Below, in pieces: positions 16,092-25,175 of a DNA stretch of 64,000 bases. This stretch comes from Bradyrhizobium sp. 190. GTDB lineage: Bacteria; Pseudomonadota; Alphaproteobacteria; Rhizobiales; Xanthobacteraceae. The notes under the pieces are model-generated. The model was not told the origin of the DNA, searched no databases, and was given only the letters and a program-made list of their open reading frames with translations. Position 1 is the stretch's first letter; every line of letters begins with the position of its first letter. The stretch spans positions 62,001-126,000 of the forward strand of contig NZ_JADPJL010000065.1 in assembly GCF_023073415.1 (NCBI RefSeq), given 5' to 3'. The position numbers were made by a program, and so were the translations under genes.

Positions 16092-17600
16092 TCAGACGCG
16101 GGCGCGAACTGGCCGCAACAGGAACGCCGGAAGATGCGAGTGATCGGCGGGCTCCGATTCAGCGTCACGCGCGGCGCGCCGCGGTTCGGGACGACCGATC
16201 GAGGGCACGCGCGAGGGCTGTGCAGGGGCGGGCGGCACGAAGGCTGCAGCCGCTGCCTGCGGCTGCGGGCCGGCACTGCGGCTGGCGCCCTTGGCATGCC
16301 GCGGTTCGCGTTCGCTCTTATCGCTGCGCTTATCAGTCTTGTCAGCACCCTTGGCGGCTCGCGGCTCGCGCTCACGCCGCGGCTTGCGGCCCCCGCGCGA
16401 ACCTTCCCGGGAACCATCGCGTGAGCGATGTTCGCGTGGCTGATCGGTTTCGTCGGAGGAAACCGACTGCACGGCATAATCGCCTTCGGCGGCAGGAATG
16501 GTCTGGCCGATCAGCCGTTCGATCGCAGCAATCGATTTGCTGTCGAGCGGGCTGACGATCGAGATCGCGGTGCCCGCGCGTCCTGCACGTCCGGTACGGC
16601 CGATGCGATGCACGTAGTCGTCGGCATGGTGCGGCACGTCGAAATTGAAGACGTGGCTGACGGCTGGAATGTCGAGCCCGCGGGCCGCGACATCGGAGGC
16701 CACCAGCAACGGGATATCGCCCTTGCGGAATTGATCCAGCGCCGCGGTGCGGGCCGACTGATCCATGTCGCCATGCAGCGCGCCGACGCTGAAGCCGTGC
16801 TTCTGCAGCGATTTGTAAACGACGGCGACTTCGCGCTTGCGGTTGCAGAAGATGATCGCGTTCTGAAGATCCTTGGCGTCGCGCAGCAGGCGGCGCAGGA
16901 TCTCGCGCTTCTCGTGTACCTCGCGACCGCCACGGACCTGGAACTGCGACACGCCTGTCGCGGTTGTGGCGGGTTTCGAGACTTCGATGCGCTCGGGATT
17001 GTGCAGGAAGTCTTGGCTGATGCGGCTGATTTCCGGCGGCATCGTTGCGGTGAAGAACAGGGTTTGCCGCGTGAACGGCACCAGCTTGCAGACGCGTTCG
17101 ATATCGGGGATGAAGCCCATGTCCAGCATGCGGTCGGCTTCGTCGATGACGAGCAGTTCGACGCCGGTGAGCAGGAGGCCGCCGCGTTCGGTGTGGTCGA
17201 GCAGGCGGCCGGGGGTCGCGATCAGCACATCGACGCCGCGGGTCAGTTTTGAGTCCTGGTCGCCGAACGAGACGCCGCCGATCAGGAGCGCGACGTTGAG
17301 TTTCTGGCCGATGCCGTATTTGTCGAAATTCTCTTTCACCTGTGCCGCGAGTTCGCGGGTCGGTTCGAGGATCAGGGTGCGGGGCATTCGTGCCCGGGCG
17401 CGGCCCTTTTCCAGCATGGTGAGCATGGGCAGGACGAAAGCGGCGGTCTTGCCTGTGCCGGTCTGGGCGATGCCGAGGACGTCGCGGCGGGCCAGAACGT
17501 GGGGAATCGCCTGTTCCTGGATGGGGGTAGGGGTGGTGTAACCGGTGGCCGCAACCGCGGCGAGGACCTTATCGGAAAGGCCGAGATGGGAAAAAGACAT
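16092..17600 (-). CDS. rhlE: DEAD-box RNA helicase, RhlE type
   Basis: A 502-residue ATP-dependent RNA helicase of the cytoplasm, likely in ribosome assembly or mRNA decay. Motifs: TPTPIQEQAIP (Q motif), AQTGTGKT (45-52), PTRELA, DEAD (153-156), TAT in place of SAT (184-186), ARGLDIP and HRIGRTGRAG. The last about 130 residues are a low-complexity basic tail rich in R, K, G and A, as in RhlE proteins. The frame is open much further upstream, but the family N terminus MSFSHLGLS starts at 17600 and the upstream part overlaps the divergent gene. Confidence 0.95.
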   Translation of the reverse strand: MSFSHLGLSDKVLAAVAATGYTTPTPIQEQAIPHVLARRDVLGIAQTGTGKTAAFVLPMLTMLEKGRARARMPRTLILEPTRELAAQVKENFDKYGIGQKLNVALLIGGVSFGDQDSKLTRGVDVLIATPGRLLDHTERGGLLLTGVELLVIDEADRMLDMGFIPDIERVCKLVPFTRQTLFFTATMPPEISRISQDFLHNPERIEVSKPATTATGVSQFQVRGGREVHEKREILRRLLRDAKDLQNAIIFCNRKREVAVVYKSLQKHGFSVGALHGDMDQSARTAALDQFRKGDIPLLVASDVAARGLDIPAVSHVFNFDVPHHADDYVHRIGRTGRAGRAGTAISIVSPLDSKSIAAIERLIGQTIPAAEGDYAVQSVSSDETDQPREHRSRDGSREGSRGGRKPRREREPRAAKGADKTDKRSDKSEREPRHAKGASRSAGPQPQAAAAAFVPPAPAQPSRVPSIGRPEPRRAARDAESEPADHSHLPAFLLRPVRARV

Positions 17601-17984
17601 TGAGCCTCTAGTCGACACCGCCGTTCGGAATCGAGGGTAAAAAGGCTGTCGCGTTTTGCCCCGAAACGGCGCGCTTTGAAAAGCTGGGGGCTCTGACTTA
17701 CGCAGACGAGCGGCTAACCTAGGGAATCGCGTTTCGATCCAAGGCCGCGTTGATCGCGAACATAGGGTCGAAATGGCCAAAGTCAATCTGGGAACGAGCC
17801 ATATTGCTAAAAAGCTTAATGTTTTCGCACAAATAACGGCGAAAACCGTCATTTGGCCGTCAAATCGAGCCGCTGTATTCTTATCAACCGGCGCCGTTGA
17901 ACCGTGGGCATTGGGTTGTCGACTATGGCATGAAGCGGCTTTGCACGGCCCAAACCAGGACCATTCGTGCGCTGGGGGATTTCG
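17601..17984. other. divergent intergenic region between rhlE and the caspase-like gene
   Basis: This 384-base gap holds no convincing gene. It contains a perfect 8-bp inverted repeat GTTTTCGC-N10-GCGAAAAC (17821-17846), possibly an operator. The sequence around it (17800-17870) is noticeably AT-richer than its surroundings, as expected for promoters of the two divergent genes. Confidence 0.4.
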
Positions 17985-19487
17985 ATGAAGGGTTGGCTTT
18001 CCAGATTGCTCGCGGTGACGAGCGTTGCGGCTTGCATGGTGGCCTTCGCCGTCCCCGCTTATGCCGAAAAGCGCGTCGCGCTCGTGGTCGGCAACAACGA
18101 TTACAGGAACGTGCCCAAGCTGCAGAAGGCGGTCAACGACGCCCGCACCATGGGCGATACGCTTAAGCAGCTCGGCTTCACGGTGATGGTGGCGGAAAAC
18201 CAGAACCGGCAGGCGTTCAGCCAGACGCTGCTGGCGTTCGACAAGGCGGTCGATGCCGGCGACACCGCGTTCTTCTTTTTTGCCGGCCATGGCTTCGAAA
18301 TCGCCGGCCAGAATTTCCTGCTGCCGACCGACGTGCCGGCGGCGACCGAAGGCCAGGAAGAGCTGGTGCGCGACGCCTCGGTCCTCGCCGACCGCATCAT
18401 CGAGCGGCTGCAGAACCGCAAGGTGCGCACCGCCATCCTGGTGTTCGATGCCTGCCGCAACAATCCGTTCGAGCGCGCCGGCACGCGTGCGGTTGCCGGC
18501 CGCGGCGGCCTTGCGCCGATGACGCAATTGCCGGAAGGCGTGTTCTCGATCTTCTCGGCCGGGCCGCGGCAGACCGCGCTCGACCGGCTTTCCAATGACG
18601 ACGCCAATCCCAATTCGGTGTTCACGCGCACCTTCGCCAAGGAGCTGACGCAGCCCGGCGCGAACCTCGTCCAGGTCGCGCAGCGGACGCGGCGGGCGGT
18701 CAGCGAACTGGCTGAGACTGTCCGTCACAAGCAGATCCCGGTCTATTTCGACCAGATGGTCGACGACGTGTTCCTAAACGGTCTGGCGAGCAAGGCGCAG
18801 CCGGAAGCGGCGGCGAAGCCCGCCGAGTCGTTGCAACAGCTCGCGGCATTGCCGCCGGTGCAGCAACTCAAGCCGCAGAACGATTCCGTCAACGCGCCGA
18901 TCGCGATGTTCTCGCGTCACAATGGCGGCTGGACCGTGGTGTTCTCGATCGCCGACCCGACGCTCGGCATATCCTGGCGGCTGGGGGACAGCGGCAATTT
19001 CCGCGAGACCGGCTTCATGGATACGCTCGATCCGCGGACCCGCAAGCGGATGCCCAACCCGTCGGTCGAGCTTCCGGCCGATGCGCCGGCCGCGATGATC
19101 CAGGTGCGCTATGTCGACACCAATGGCGAGTTGCAGGGGCCGTTCCCGATCCGCTTCGACCCCGAGGCCGCCCTGATCCGCGACCAGCGCAAGATCCTCG
19201 ACATGACCGCGACGAGTTGGCTGTCGTTCCGCGAATTCAACGGCCTGCTGGTCTACTACACGCACCTGATGTCGTATCGCTGCGCGATCCGCGAAGTGCG
19301 CGTCGGCATCGACTCTACGGTGCCCGACAAGGTTCTGAAAATGCCGCCATGCGATCCCCGGGATCCCAGCGTCATTCCGCACGAAGCGACGCCGTATTTG
19401 AAGCTCGCGCCGCAGACCAAATCGGTTTCGGTGGAGCTGACTTACCGCGACGGCAGCGTTTCGGAGATCAAGAGTTTCAGGCGGTAG
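17985..19487 (+). CDS. secreted caspase-like (peptidase C14) protein
   Basis: A 500-residue protein with a Sec signal peptide (cleavage after AYA, residue 27) and a caspase/metacaspase p20-like domain. The catalytic dyad is His102 in FFAGHGFE and Cys157 in VFDACRNNPF; KRVALVVGNNDY is the first strand. Residues beyond about 290 form a separate beta-rich domain with no name I can give. Such orthocaspase-like proteins are frequent in rhizobia and generally uncharacterised. The ATG at 17985 with GGGGG upstream is chosen over the GTG at 17967. Confidence 0.9.
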   Translation: MKGWLSRLLAVTSVAACMVAFAVPAYAEKRVALVVGNNDYRNVPKLQKAVNDARTMGDTLKQLGFTVMVAENQNRQAFSQTLLAFDKAVDAGDTAFFFFAGHGFEIAGQNFLLPTDVPAATEGQEELVRDASVLADRIIERLQNRKVRTAILVFDACRNNPFERAGTRAVAGRGGLAPMTQLPEGVFSIFSAGPRQTALDRLSNDDANPNSVFTRTFAKELTQPGANLVQVAQRTRRAVSELAETVRHKQIPVYFDQMVDDVFLNGLASKAQPEAAAKPAESLQQLAALPPVQQLKPQNDSVNAPIAMFSRHNGGWTVVFSIADPTLGISWRLGDSGNFRETGFMDTLDPRTRKRMPNPSVELPADAPAAMIQVRYVDTNGELQGPFPIRFDPEAALIRDQRKILDMTATSWLSFREFNGLLVYYTHLMSYRCAIREVRVGIDSTVPDKVLKMPPCDPRDPSVIPHEATPYLKLAPQTKSVSVELTYRDGSVSEIKSFRR

Positions 19488-19525
19488 TGCAGGGCTTCGA
19501 ACGGCGATGGCCACGGACCTCTCAT

Positions 19526-19650
19526 CCGTCGTCCCTGCGAACGCAGGGACCCATAGCCACCGTCGCCAGTTGCTGAAAGAAGCCGTCACCCATCCTACCA
19601 AGACAACATCCGCCGCGGTGTATGGGTCCCTGCGTTCGCAGGGACGACGG
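19526..19650. repeat. dispersed palindromic element (CCGTCGTCCCTGCG type)
   Basis: Two 30-base arms (19526-19555 and 19621-19650) are perfectly complementary, flanking 65 bases. Each arm contains an inner hairpin (GTCCCTGCGAACGCAGGGAC). It follows the caspase-like gene and no reading frame inside it is credible. It resembles the repeated palindromes of Bradyrhizobium rather than an insertion sequence. Confidence 0.85.
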
Positions 19651-19912
19651 GATGGATGTAGGCACAACACAAAAAAATATGACTCCGCGATCTCGCGGCG
19701 GGGAGTGCCGGAAGACCAAGGCATGCGGCCAGGTAGTACCTGGTCAAGCAAGGTGTATGTATGTGCGTATTTCAGATGATCTTTCAAAAGCCGGGCCGAT
19801 CACTCCGGGGCCGTGTCCGCCGGAATCGCTGCAGTTTTTCTTCGCAAATTTTGATCGAGTCGTAGGCGTGCGATGTCAGAGCTGACCGCTCCCGTCGTAC
19901 GGCCGGAAATTC
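19651..19912. other. non-coding stretch with a 15-base palindrome
   Basis: No gene is supported here. A perfect palindrome CCAGGTA-G-TACCTGG lies at 19729-19743 and could be a regulator site for the small ORF that follows, although it is 170 bases from its start. With the repeat before it, more than 400 bases after the caspase-like gene are non-coding. Confidence 0.35.
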
Positions 19913-20077
19913 ATGAACTCATCGGCTCGTGGCCGCAATCCCGGTCTGGCTTCTGTGTACGTATCAAAGCTGCTGGCCGTTCCGCTTCTGCTTTATCACT
20001 ACGAACGCTCCCAGCGCGGGCATTGGGTGTTGTTCGCGTTCCTGGCTTCCTGTGTCCTGCTCATGGGATTGTCATGA
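19913..20077 (+). CDS. small membrane protein ORF (54 aa)
   Basis: ATG 19913 to TGA 20077 encodes 54 residues with a short basic N terminus and two hydrophobic stretches (SVYVSKLLAVPLLLYHY and WVLFAFLASCVLLMGLS) separated by the charged turn ERSQRGH. The distribution of positive charges before and between the segments looks like a genuine small membrane protein and not random GC-rich sequence. GGAA lies just before the start. I do not recognise a family. Confidence 0.5.
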   Translation: MNSSARGRNPGLASVYVSKLLAVPLLLYHYERSQRGHWVLFAFLASCVLLMGLS

Positions 20078-20271
20078 GTGACATATTTCGCTGACTGGAA
20101 AGCCTCCTCGCCGGGTGCGATGGCTGGTGTCCCCGTCAGAAACTACATCGATCAAAGCCACGAATTCGCATTATGCCTGTTTGTCATGGCGCCGCTCCGA
20201 GTCTTCGAGCAGACCAAAACAGTCGGACATAGATGAATCGGGCATGGGAATCTCTCTTCCGCATACCCGTC

Positions 20272-21297
20272 TCAGCCTACGGATGCGCCGGCGTTTGCCC
20301 GGCTTATTCCGAGCGCCAGAATGCGATGCAAGAGGCCCGGGTAATCAAGTCCGTCATGCCGGGCCGCTGTAGCGAACTCTTGGCTCTTCGCGATTTCGGG
20401 ATTGGGGTTCGCTTCAATGAAATACAGGGTGCCGTCGGCAGAGAGGCGAAAATCGATGCGCGCGTATCCATCGAGCCCCAGTGTTCGGTAGATGCGTTTC
20501 GCTGTTCGCTGAATGCGGGCGCGTACCTCCGGCGCAAGGTTCTTGGCCGGCCCATCTACAATTCCCACGCGCTCCTGATAACCGGGATCGTGTTTGACCT
20601 TCTCGGTGGCTATGGCCTGGCCGCCCATGGTGCCGAATTTCAATTCCCAAACCGGCAACACTCGCAACCGATTGTTGCCGAGCACGCCGACGTAAAGCTC
20701 ACGTCCCTCGATATATTGTTCGGCGATCGCGGCGGTTCCGATCCGCTCGTGGACGAAGGCGACGCGCTCTGCGAGCTTCTCGTCGGTATCGACGACAGAT
20801 GCCTGCGAGATACCCCGGGATCCATCTTCGTTCAGGCTCTTGACGATCAGCGGCAGCGCAAGACGCGCTGGCCGTTTGATCTTGCGGCGCATCGGAAACA
20901 CGGCGAAGGTAGGTACCGCGATCCGGCGATGGTGCACCAACGTCTTGGACAGATCCTTGCCGCGCGCCAAGATCAGGCCACGCGGGTTGCACCCGGTATA
21001 CGGGATCTGCATCAGTTCGAGATAGCTTGCGATGTGTTGGTCATACAGGGGCTCATTGTGGAACTCCTCCAGCAACGTGAATACCACGTGCGGCTTGAAA
21101 CTTTCGATCTCCTCGCGCACCGGCTTGATTTCCTCCTGCGCACCGAGCGGGCGAACATCATGACCGGCCGCACGCAAGGTGCTCACGACGTCGTATTCTG
21201 TTTTCCATTCGTTGATTTGCCGCGCGGTGTATCCGTCGGTAGAGTCCGGGGGCACGAAGTCCGGATGCATGAGCACCAGAACGCGCAGGCGTCTCAT
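20272..21297 (-). CDS. ATP-grasp ligase, D-Ala-D-Ala ligase-like
   Basis: A 341-residue ATP-grasp enzyme. Family landmarks: VKSLNEDGSRGIS (ATP loop), AEQYIEGRELYVGVLGN, and the metal-binding end GYARIDFRLSADGTLYFIEANPNPEI, where Ddl proteins have an EVNT-type motif. It should join a carboxylate to an amine through an acyl phosphate, but the substrates are unknown and the N-terminal domain is not that of a housekeeping Ddl. The ATG at 21297 makes a four-base ATGA overlap with the upstream metallopeptidase stop, which I take over the ATG at 21309. The coupling implies the two products work together. Confidence 0.88.
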   Translation of the reverse strand: MRRLRVLVLMHPDFVPPDSTDGYTARQINEWKTEYDVVSTLRAAGHDVRPLGAQEEIKPVREEIESFKPHVVFTLLEEFHNEPLYDQHIASYLELMQIPYTGCNPRGLILARGKDLSKTLVHHRRIAVPTFAVFPMRRKIKRPARLALPLIVKSLNEDGSRGISQASVVDTDEKLAERVAFVHERIGTAAIAEQYIEGRELYVGVLGNNRLRVLPVWELKFGTMGGQAIATEKVKHDPGYQERVGIVDGPAKNLAPEVRARIQRTAKRIYRTLGLDGYARIDFRLSADGTLYFIEANPNPEIAKSQEFATAARHDGLDYPGLLHRILALGISRANAGASVG

Positions 21298-22328
21298 AGC
21301 GCGATCCATTTTCGCCGCGAAGGACCAAACAGCGCATGCATGGTCTTGGCGGTCAACAGGACGGTGAAGTCAGCCACAAGCTTCCGATCGGAGCCGACAG
21401 CGCGCAGATTGAGCTCTCGGCAGCGGGAGATCATGTCGTCAAGTACAGCATCAAGCGTAAGTTGGTTCTCGCCCGTCCACCGCGCAACCAGCTGCCTGAT
21501 GGGGGCGCGGTGCCGCCTGATGAATGCAGAAGCCGGCTGCCCCCGGCGATGCCGCGGATCGGCGGAAAAGAGCCGGGAGAGGTCGCGGTCGTAAGTCTTC
21601 GGTGGCCTGAAGGCGTAGAACGCCTGCTTCTTTTTATAGTGGTCGTCGAGTGTCTGGCTGAGTTCATGCAGCGGATCGACACGCTCCCGCGTCGTGACTA
21701 GGGGCCGCTTCCCGGCGATTTCCTCCATCAGTTCGTCGACATATTCGAGCTTCTTCAGCGCTGGCCAGCCGGCATAGCGCGTCCGCCAGTTCGAACGCGG
21801 CCGCAGCCACACCGCGAAGGTTTCGGCGAAATCCTCGTCTGGATGGCTCTGCGCGTACCAGAGCCGAAGATGCTGGACATATTGCCGGCTGGCCGGATTG
21901 GGCCGGTAGTAGCGCGGGTAGTGTTTTGAGGACCGGCCGAACAGCTGCTGCCAACGCCGGCGGCGCTGCAGCTGATAGCCGTGCTGGATGGCGTGGCCTG
22001 CCTCATGGCGGAGGATGGCCATGCATTCGGACCAGGTGCCGCCCTCGACGTCGAGCATCATTTTCTTCTCGAGCTTCATCAGGCGGGGATGGGTGAGATA
22101 GAATGGGATGGCAATGCCGGGCACATCTGCCGGACTGAACCATTCGCTCGATATCCATGTATGTGGCCGCAGCCGGATACCCCGCTCTTCGAGCTCCTCA
22201 TAAAGAGTTCTGATACAATCCTCGAGCCAAGTGCCTTCGACCGCAACCCTCAGAGTACTGAGGCGTTGCTGGAGCAACTGCTCATCCGATAGCTTTTCCC
22301 AAGCATATTTCCGGCGGGGCATAGGCAT
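21294..22328 (-). CDS. putative zinc metallopeptidase (Peptidase_Mx-like)
   Basis: A 344-residue protein with a gluzincin-type site: HEAGH at 108-112 and a likely third ligand Glu169 in DEDFAETFAVWL, 57 residues later. There is no signal peptide or membrane segment, so it should act in the cytoplasm. It is rich in Arg, Trp and Tyr. The pattern matches the putative zinc-binding metallopeptidase family often found next to ATP-grasp ligases. It is the first gene of a two-gene unit with the ligase. The natural substrate is unknown. Confidence 0.85.
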   Translation of the reverse strand: MPMPRRKYAWEKLSDEQLLQQRLSTLRVAVEGTWLEDCIRTLYEELEERGIRLRPHTWISSEWFSPADVPGIAIPFYLTHPRLMKLEKKMMLDVEGGTWSECMAILRHEAGHAIQHGYQLQRRRRWQQLFGRSSKHYPRYYRPNPASRQYVQHLRLWYAQSHPDEDFAETFAVWLRPRSNWRTRYAGWPALKKLEYVDELMEEIAGKRPLVTTRERVDPLHELSQTLDDHYKKKQAFYAFRPPKTYDRDLSRLFSADPRHRRGQPASAFIRRHRAPIRQLVARWTGENQLTLDAVLDDMISRCRELNLRAVGSDRKLVADFTVLLTAKTMHALFGPSRRKWIAL

Positions 22329-22561
22329 CTAGAAGTCATAACAACTGGGTACTCAGATGGTGTCATAGGATGCTGCTGACAACAACTGCCCAGCCAGCTC
22401 CTGCGCCTGCATTCTGCCGACCTCGACGGAAGCCACGCGGATTCCTGCAAGTCGGAATCCCAGCAAATGCCAACCCAAATGCGCCGTCCGCGCATTGACA
22501 GGTTCACATATCAGTTATGAAATGACCGCGTTTTCACCCCAAATGCGTTAGGAGGGTGCAG

Positions 22562-22960
22562 ATGAGTGAACATGAGAACCGACAGCTTGTCGAGCAGGCT
22601 TATGCCACTTTCAAGGCCGGTGACATCCCGACGCTGTTGCAATCCATGTCAGAGGACGTCACGTGGCAGTTGCCAGAGATTGAGAACGTGCCCTTTTCCG
22701 GCAAGCGACAGGGGCGCGGCACTGTCGGCGAGTTCTTTTCGACCCTCGCAAGCCTACAGGATGCGCGTTCATTCGAGGAGCGTGAATTCATTGCACAAGG
22801 CGACAAGGTCGTCGTGCTCGGTCATTACGTCTGGCAGGTCAAAGCCAACGGGCGCACCATCGAGGGCGACTTCGCGCACGTCTTCACCGTCCGCGGCGGT
22901 CAGATCGCGGCCTTCCACGAGTACATGGACTCAGCCGCGGTCGCCAAAGCCTATCGTTAG
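22562..22960 (+). CDS. SnoaL-like/NTF2-fold protein
   Basis: A 132-residue single-domain protein of the SnoaL-like polyketide cyclase/NTF2 superfamily: N-terminal helix (NRQLVEQAYATFKAGD), DVTWQLPE, and the closing strands FAHVFTVRGGQIAAFHEYMDS. Function cannot be told from the fold. The ATG at 22562 has a strong TAGGAGGG site six bases upstream and is chosen over the GTG at 22556. A TTGACA hexamer at 22495-22500 may be its -35 element. Confidence 0.88.
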   Translation: MSEHENRQLVEQAYATFKAGDIPTLLQSMSEDVTWQLPEIENVPFSGKRQGRGTVGEFFSTLASLQDARSFEEREFIAQGDKVVVLGHYVWQVKANGRTIEGDFAHVFTVRGGQIAAFHEYMDSAAVAKAYR

Positions 22961-23027
22961 GGTTGAGCACCAAGTAGGAGCCTGGAGCGCGCCGGAGCTG
23001 ACGTGGACTTGATGTCGCACGTGAGCT

Positions 23028-23044
23028 CCTCCGTTGAGCGGAGG
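23028..23044 (+). terminator. possible hairpin terminator after the SnoaL-like gene
   Basis: CCTCCG-TTGAG-CGGAGG forms a 6-bp GC stem 68 bases after the SnoaL-like stop. There is no run of T after it, so it is only a weak candidate. Confidence 0.3.
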
Positions 23045-23116
23045 TAACCTCACGGGAGCGCGCGATAGCGGCTCTTGATGACTTCGGCCTGACGGAACGA
23101 TGGAAACTCCATTCGA

Positions 23117-24811
23117 TCACTTCGTCGGCGTGGGTGAGTAGCGGCCGTTTGGAACGCTCGGCCCCGTGTCTATCATGCCCAGATCCACAAGCGTGCGATG
23201 GAATCGGCGCTTCTGTTCGGAAGGCGACGCAAAGTAAGTTTCCCGGCAATGGTCAAGCAAGCTGGCGCGGGTGGCAAATATCGGATCAAGCGGCAGACCT
23301 GCTTGCTGCAGGGCGACGGTCCCAAGAAAAGCAATATCCAGATCCGCGCCCGGTCCGGAAGCAAGGCAATCGGGTACGATGTTTAGCACCTCCATTGCAT
23401 AAAATGTGCGGAACGCGCGCCGCGCATCGTTGGGGAGTTTGAGTTGCCGATCGATCCGCTTCGCCACTACGGGCTGATGATCCCCGTAGTGCACGATGAG
23501 AACAGGACGTTTGGGAAAATTCGTTGTCAGCTCAAACTTGAGCCTTTTCCAGGTTGAGGCTGTCTCCGCAAGCCTTGCGTAGTATTCGGCATATTGAGCA
23601 TCGGGAAGGCTTGATGCGGCAAACGCACGTTCTCTCTCAAACTGTCCGGGCGCCGCCAGCCTTCGGTTGTGGGGGCCGTGATTGAAGTTAGTCAGTGCAT
23701 ATAGAAAGCGGGGTGCTGGGTCGTCAGCAATACCCTTCGTATGGGCCGCGAACGCCGCTTCCAGAAAAATTGCATCGGAATTTGTCGTCTCGAACCGGCG
23801 GATGTCGAACGGTGGAGGAAAATCGTCCGCAAAGAAGCGTTCGCTAAAGCCAATCGAACGGTAAAATTCATCGTAGTTGAGAAAATTGCGACGACAGCTC
23901 GACGCGAGCATGGTCCTGTACCCAAGCGCAGCCAATGCATGGGGAAGACTGTTGTGAAATCGGCCCGCGCCCTGCTTGAAAAGGTAATAGGCATTTGAAC
24001 CGAAGCTTGCACTTGAAAGACCGGTCAACAAACTAAATTCGGATTGCCACGAACCCCCGCCGAAAATGTCGACGTTAAGGATTCCATGGAGGCCATTCTT
24101 TGGGGACAGAAACGCTTCGACAGTCGGCTCAATCGGAAGTCCAAAAATTCGGGGATCGAAAATCGATTCATGCTGGATGACGATAATGTCGGCATATTCG
24201 ACGGTGCGCGCTGGTACGGCCGCCATTAGCGGCAACGGGTCATTTGCAATATCGCTCAGAGCCAATCCGCCGACTTGCCGCCAGGAATGTGGATCGATCA
24301 GCGAAGCCATGAAGGTCGAGTAAAAGCACCGCCGCTGGGCCATGATCCGCTGGAAGGAAATGCCGCCGCCGCTTATCCTGAAGGCCGTTACAACGCAAAT
24401 AAGCGTAACGCCGAATAAAGAAACTCTGACATCCAGGGGAATTGATGGCCCGGTTCCGTGGATCAGAGTAGCTGATGCAGCCAGGAAGAGTGCGGCAGTT
24501 CCAGTCAGGACGGCTAATACGGCGCGCGGGTACTGCGATACAAAAAAGGGAGCTGTGCCTGCAAACATCAGTGGCAAGTCGGTTACGACAAGCTTAAGCG
24601 CGCTGTAATTATGTTTGATAGTCGATGCGGCGGTGATTGCTGCGGCCAGCACACCAGCCAGCAGGATCGCTCTGTCGAAATCGCCAACGATGAATGAGAT
24701 TGCGGCCGCGCTAAGGAAGAGCATCGAGATCGCGAATGGCAGGTGCTCGGCGCTGCGTTCTGCCAGCACAATGACACCGATAGCTGCCAGCAATATCAGG
24801 GTCAGGATCAT
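23117..24811 (-). CDS. membrane-anchored sulfatase/phosphotransferase-like protein (LtaS/OpgB superfamily)
   Basis: A 564-residue protein. The first about 150 residues hold four to five membrane segments; the rest is an alkaline-phosphatase-fold domain facing the periplasm. The nucleophile region reads FGGGSWQSEFSLLTGL (compare GxGxTxxxEF in LtaS and OpgB), IIVIQHES is the first metal-binding strand and VHYGDHQPVV carries the late Asp-His ligands. Likely it moves a phosphoglycerol or phosphoethanolamine group onto an envelope glycan or lipid; this is inference from the fold. Codon use is less GC-biased than in its neighbours, hinting at later acquisition. Confidence 0.82.
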   Translation of the reverse strand: MILTLILLAAIGVIVLAERSAEHLPFAISMLFLSAAAISFIVGDFDRAILLAGVLAAAITAASTIKHNYSALKLVVTDLPLMFAGTAPFFVSQYPRAVLAVLTGTAALFLAASATLIHGTGPSIPLDVRVSLFGVTLICVVTAFRISGGGISFQRIMAQRRCFYSTFMASLIDPHSWRQVGGLALSDIANDPLPLMAAVPARTVEYADIIVIQHESIFDPRIFGLPIEPTVEAFLSPKNGLHGILNVDIFGGGSWQSEFSLLTGLSSASFGSNAYYLFKQGAGRFHNSLPHALAALGYRTMLASSCRRNFLNYDEFYRSIGFSERFFADDFPPPFDIRRFETTNSDAIFLEAAFAAHTKGIADDPAPRFLYALTNFNHGPHNRRLAAPGQFERERAFAASSLPDAQYAEYYARLAETASTWKRLKFELTTNFPKRPVLIVHYGDHQPVVAKRIDRQLKLPNDARRAFRTFYAMEVLNIVPDCLASGPGADLDIAFLGTVALQQAGLPLDPIFATRASLLDHCRETYFASPSEQKRRFHRTLVDLGMIDTGPSVPNGRYSPTPTK

Positions 24812-24944
24812 GTGAGTAAGGTAGCTGGAGGTGAGCGGAATTCAACAATTGCCGCGTCGTTGAGGCAAATAAAGATAACGTTCGTGTTAGGAGGCACGAG
24901 TCCTGCGTGAACCGCTGGGATGCCCGCTCTGGCGCTACCAGCGA

Positions 24945-25175
24945 GCGGTCGCCATGGCCTGGGTGTTTGCCTCGCTCTCGCCGGCGATCTCCTTTGCGCT
25001 GATCGGCGTCATCGTCGGCGAATTCATCGGCGCGGAGCGCGGTATCGGCCGCCTGATCATCGAGTCCGAGGCGCGGGCTGAAGCCACGGGGATGCCGGTG
25101 GGGGCGCTTTCGGCCATGATCTGGCGGCTGCAGGCTCATCTATTACGCTGGCAGCAGCACAATATGGTTGAGTAG
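24945..25175 (+). pseudogene. ABC transporter permease relic (NitT/TauT type), C-terminal fragment
   Basis: The 73 codons from 24954 read VFASLSPAISFALIGVIVGEFIGAERGIGRLIIESEAR, which matches the conserved last third of BPD-type permeases of the NitT/TauT/thiamine-precursor group. The membrane segment expected next is missing: the sequence jumps to IWRLQAHLLRWQ, which looks like the usual permease C terminus. Nothing permease-like precedes about 24945, and no partner ATPase or binding protein is nearby. I read it as a decayed fragment with an internal deletion. Confidence 0.7.

Noticed and set aside
17601..18728. 376-codon N-terminal extension of the RhlE frame
   Set aside because: The family N terminus starts at 17600 and the extension runs antisense over the signal peptide and catalytic part of the caspase-like gene.
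19526..19650. Possible terminal inverted repeats of a small insertion sequence
   Set aside because: Only 65 bases lie between the arms, no transposase frame or target duplication is seen, and the arms themselves are hairpins.
22250..22507. 85-codon minus-strand frame as a precursor peptide for the ATP-grasp/metallopeptidase pair
   Set aside because: It overlaps the metallopeptidase start in another frame, has no conserved-looking leader or core and no clear ribosome binding site.
24711..25139. 142-codon minus-strand frame overlapping the permease relic
   Set aside because: Histidine- and arginine-rich composition is that of an antisense shadow, and it overlaps the start of the transferase gene.
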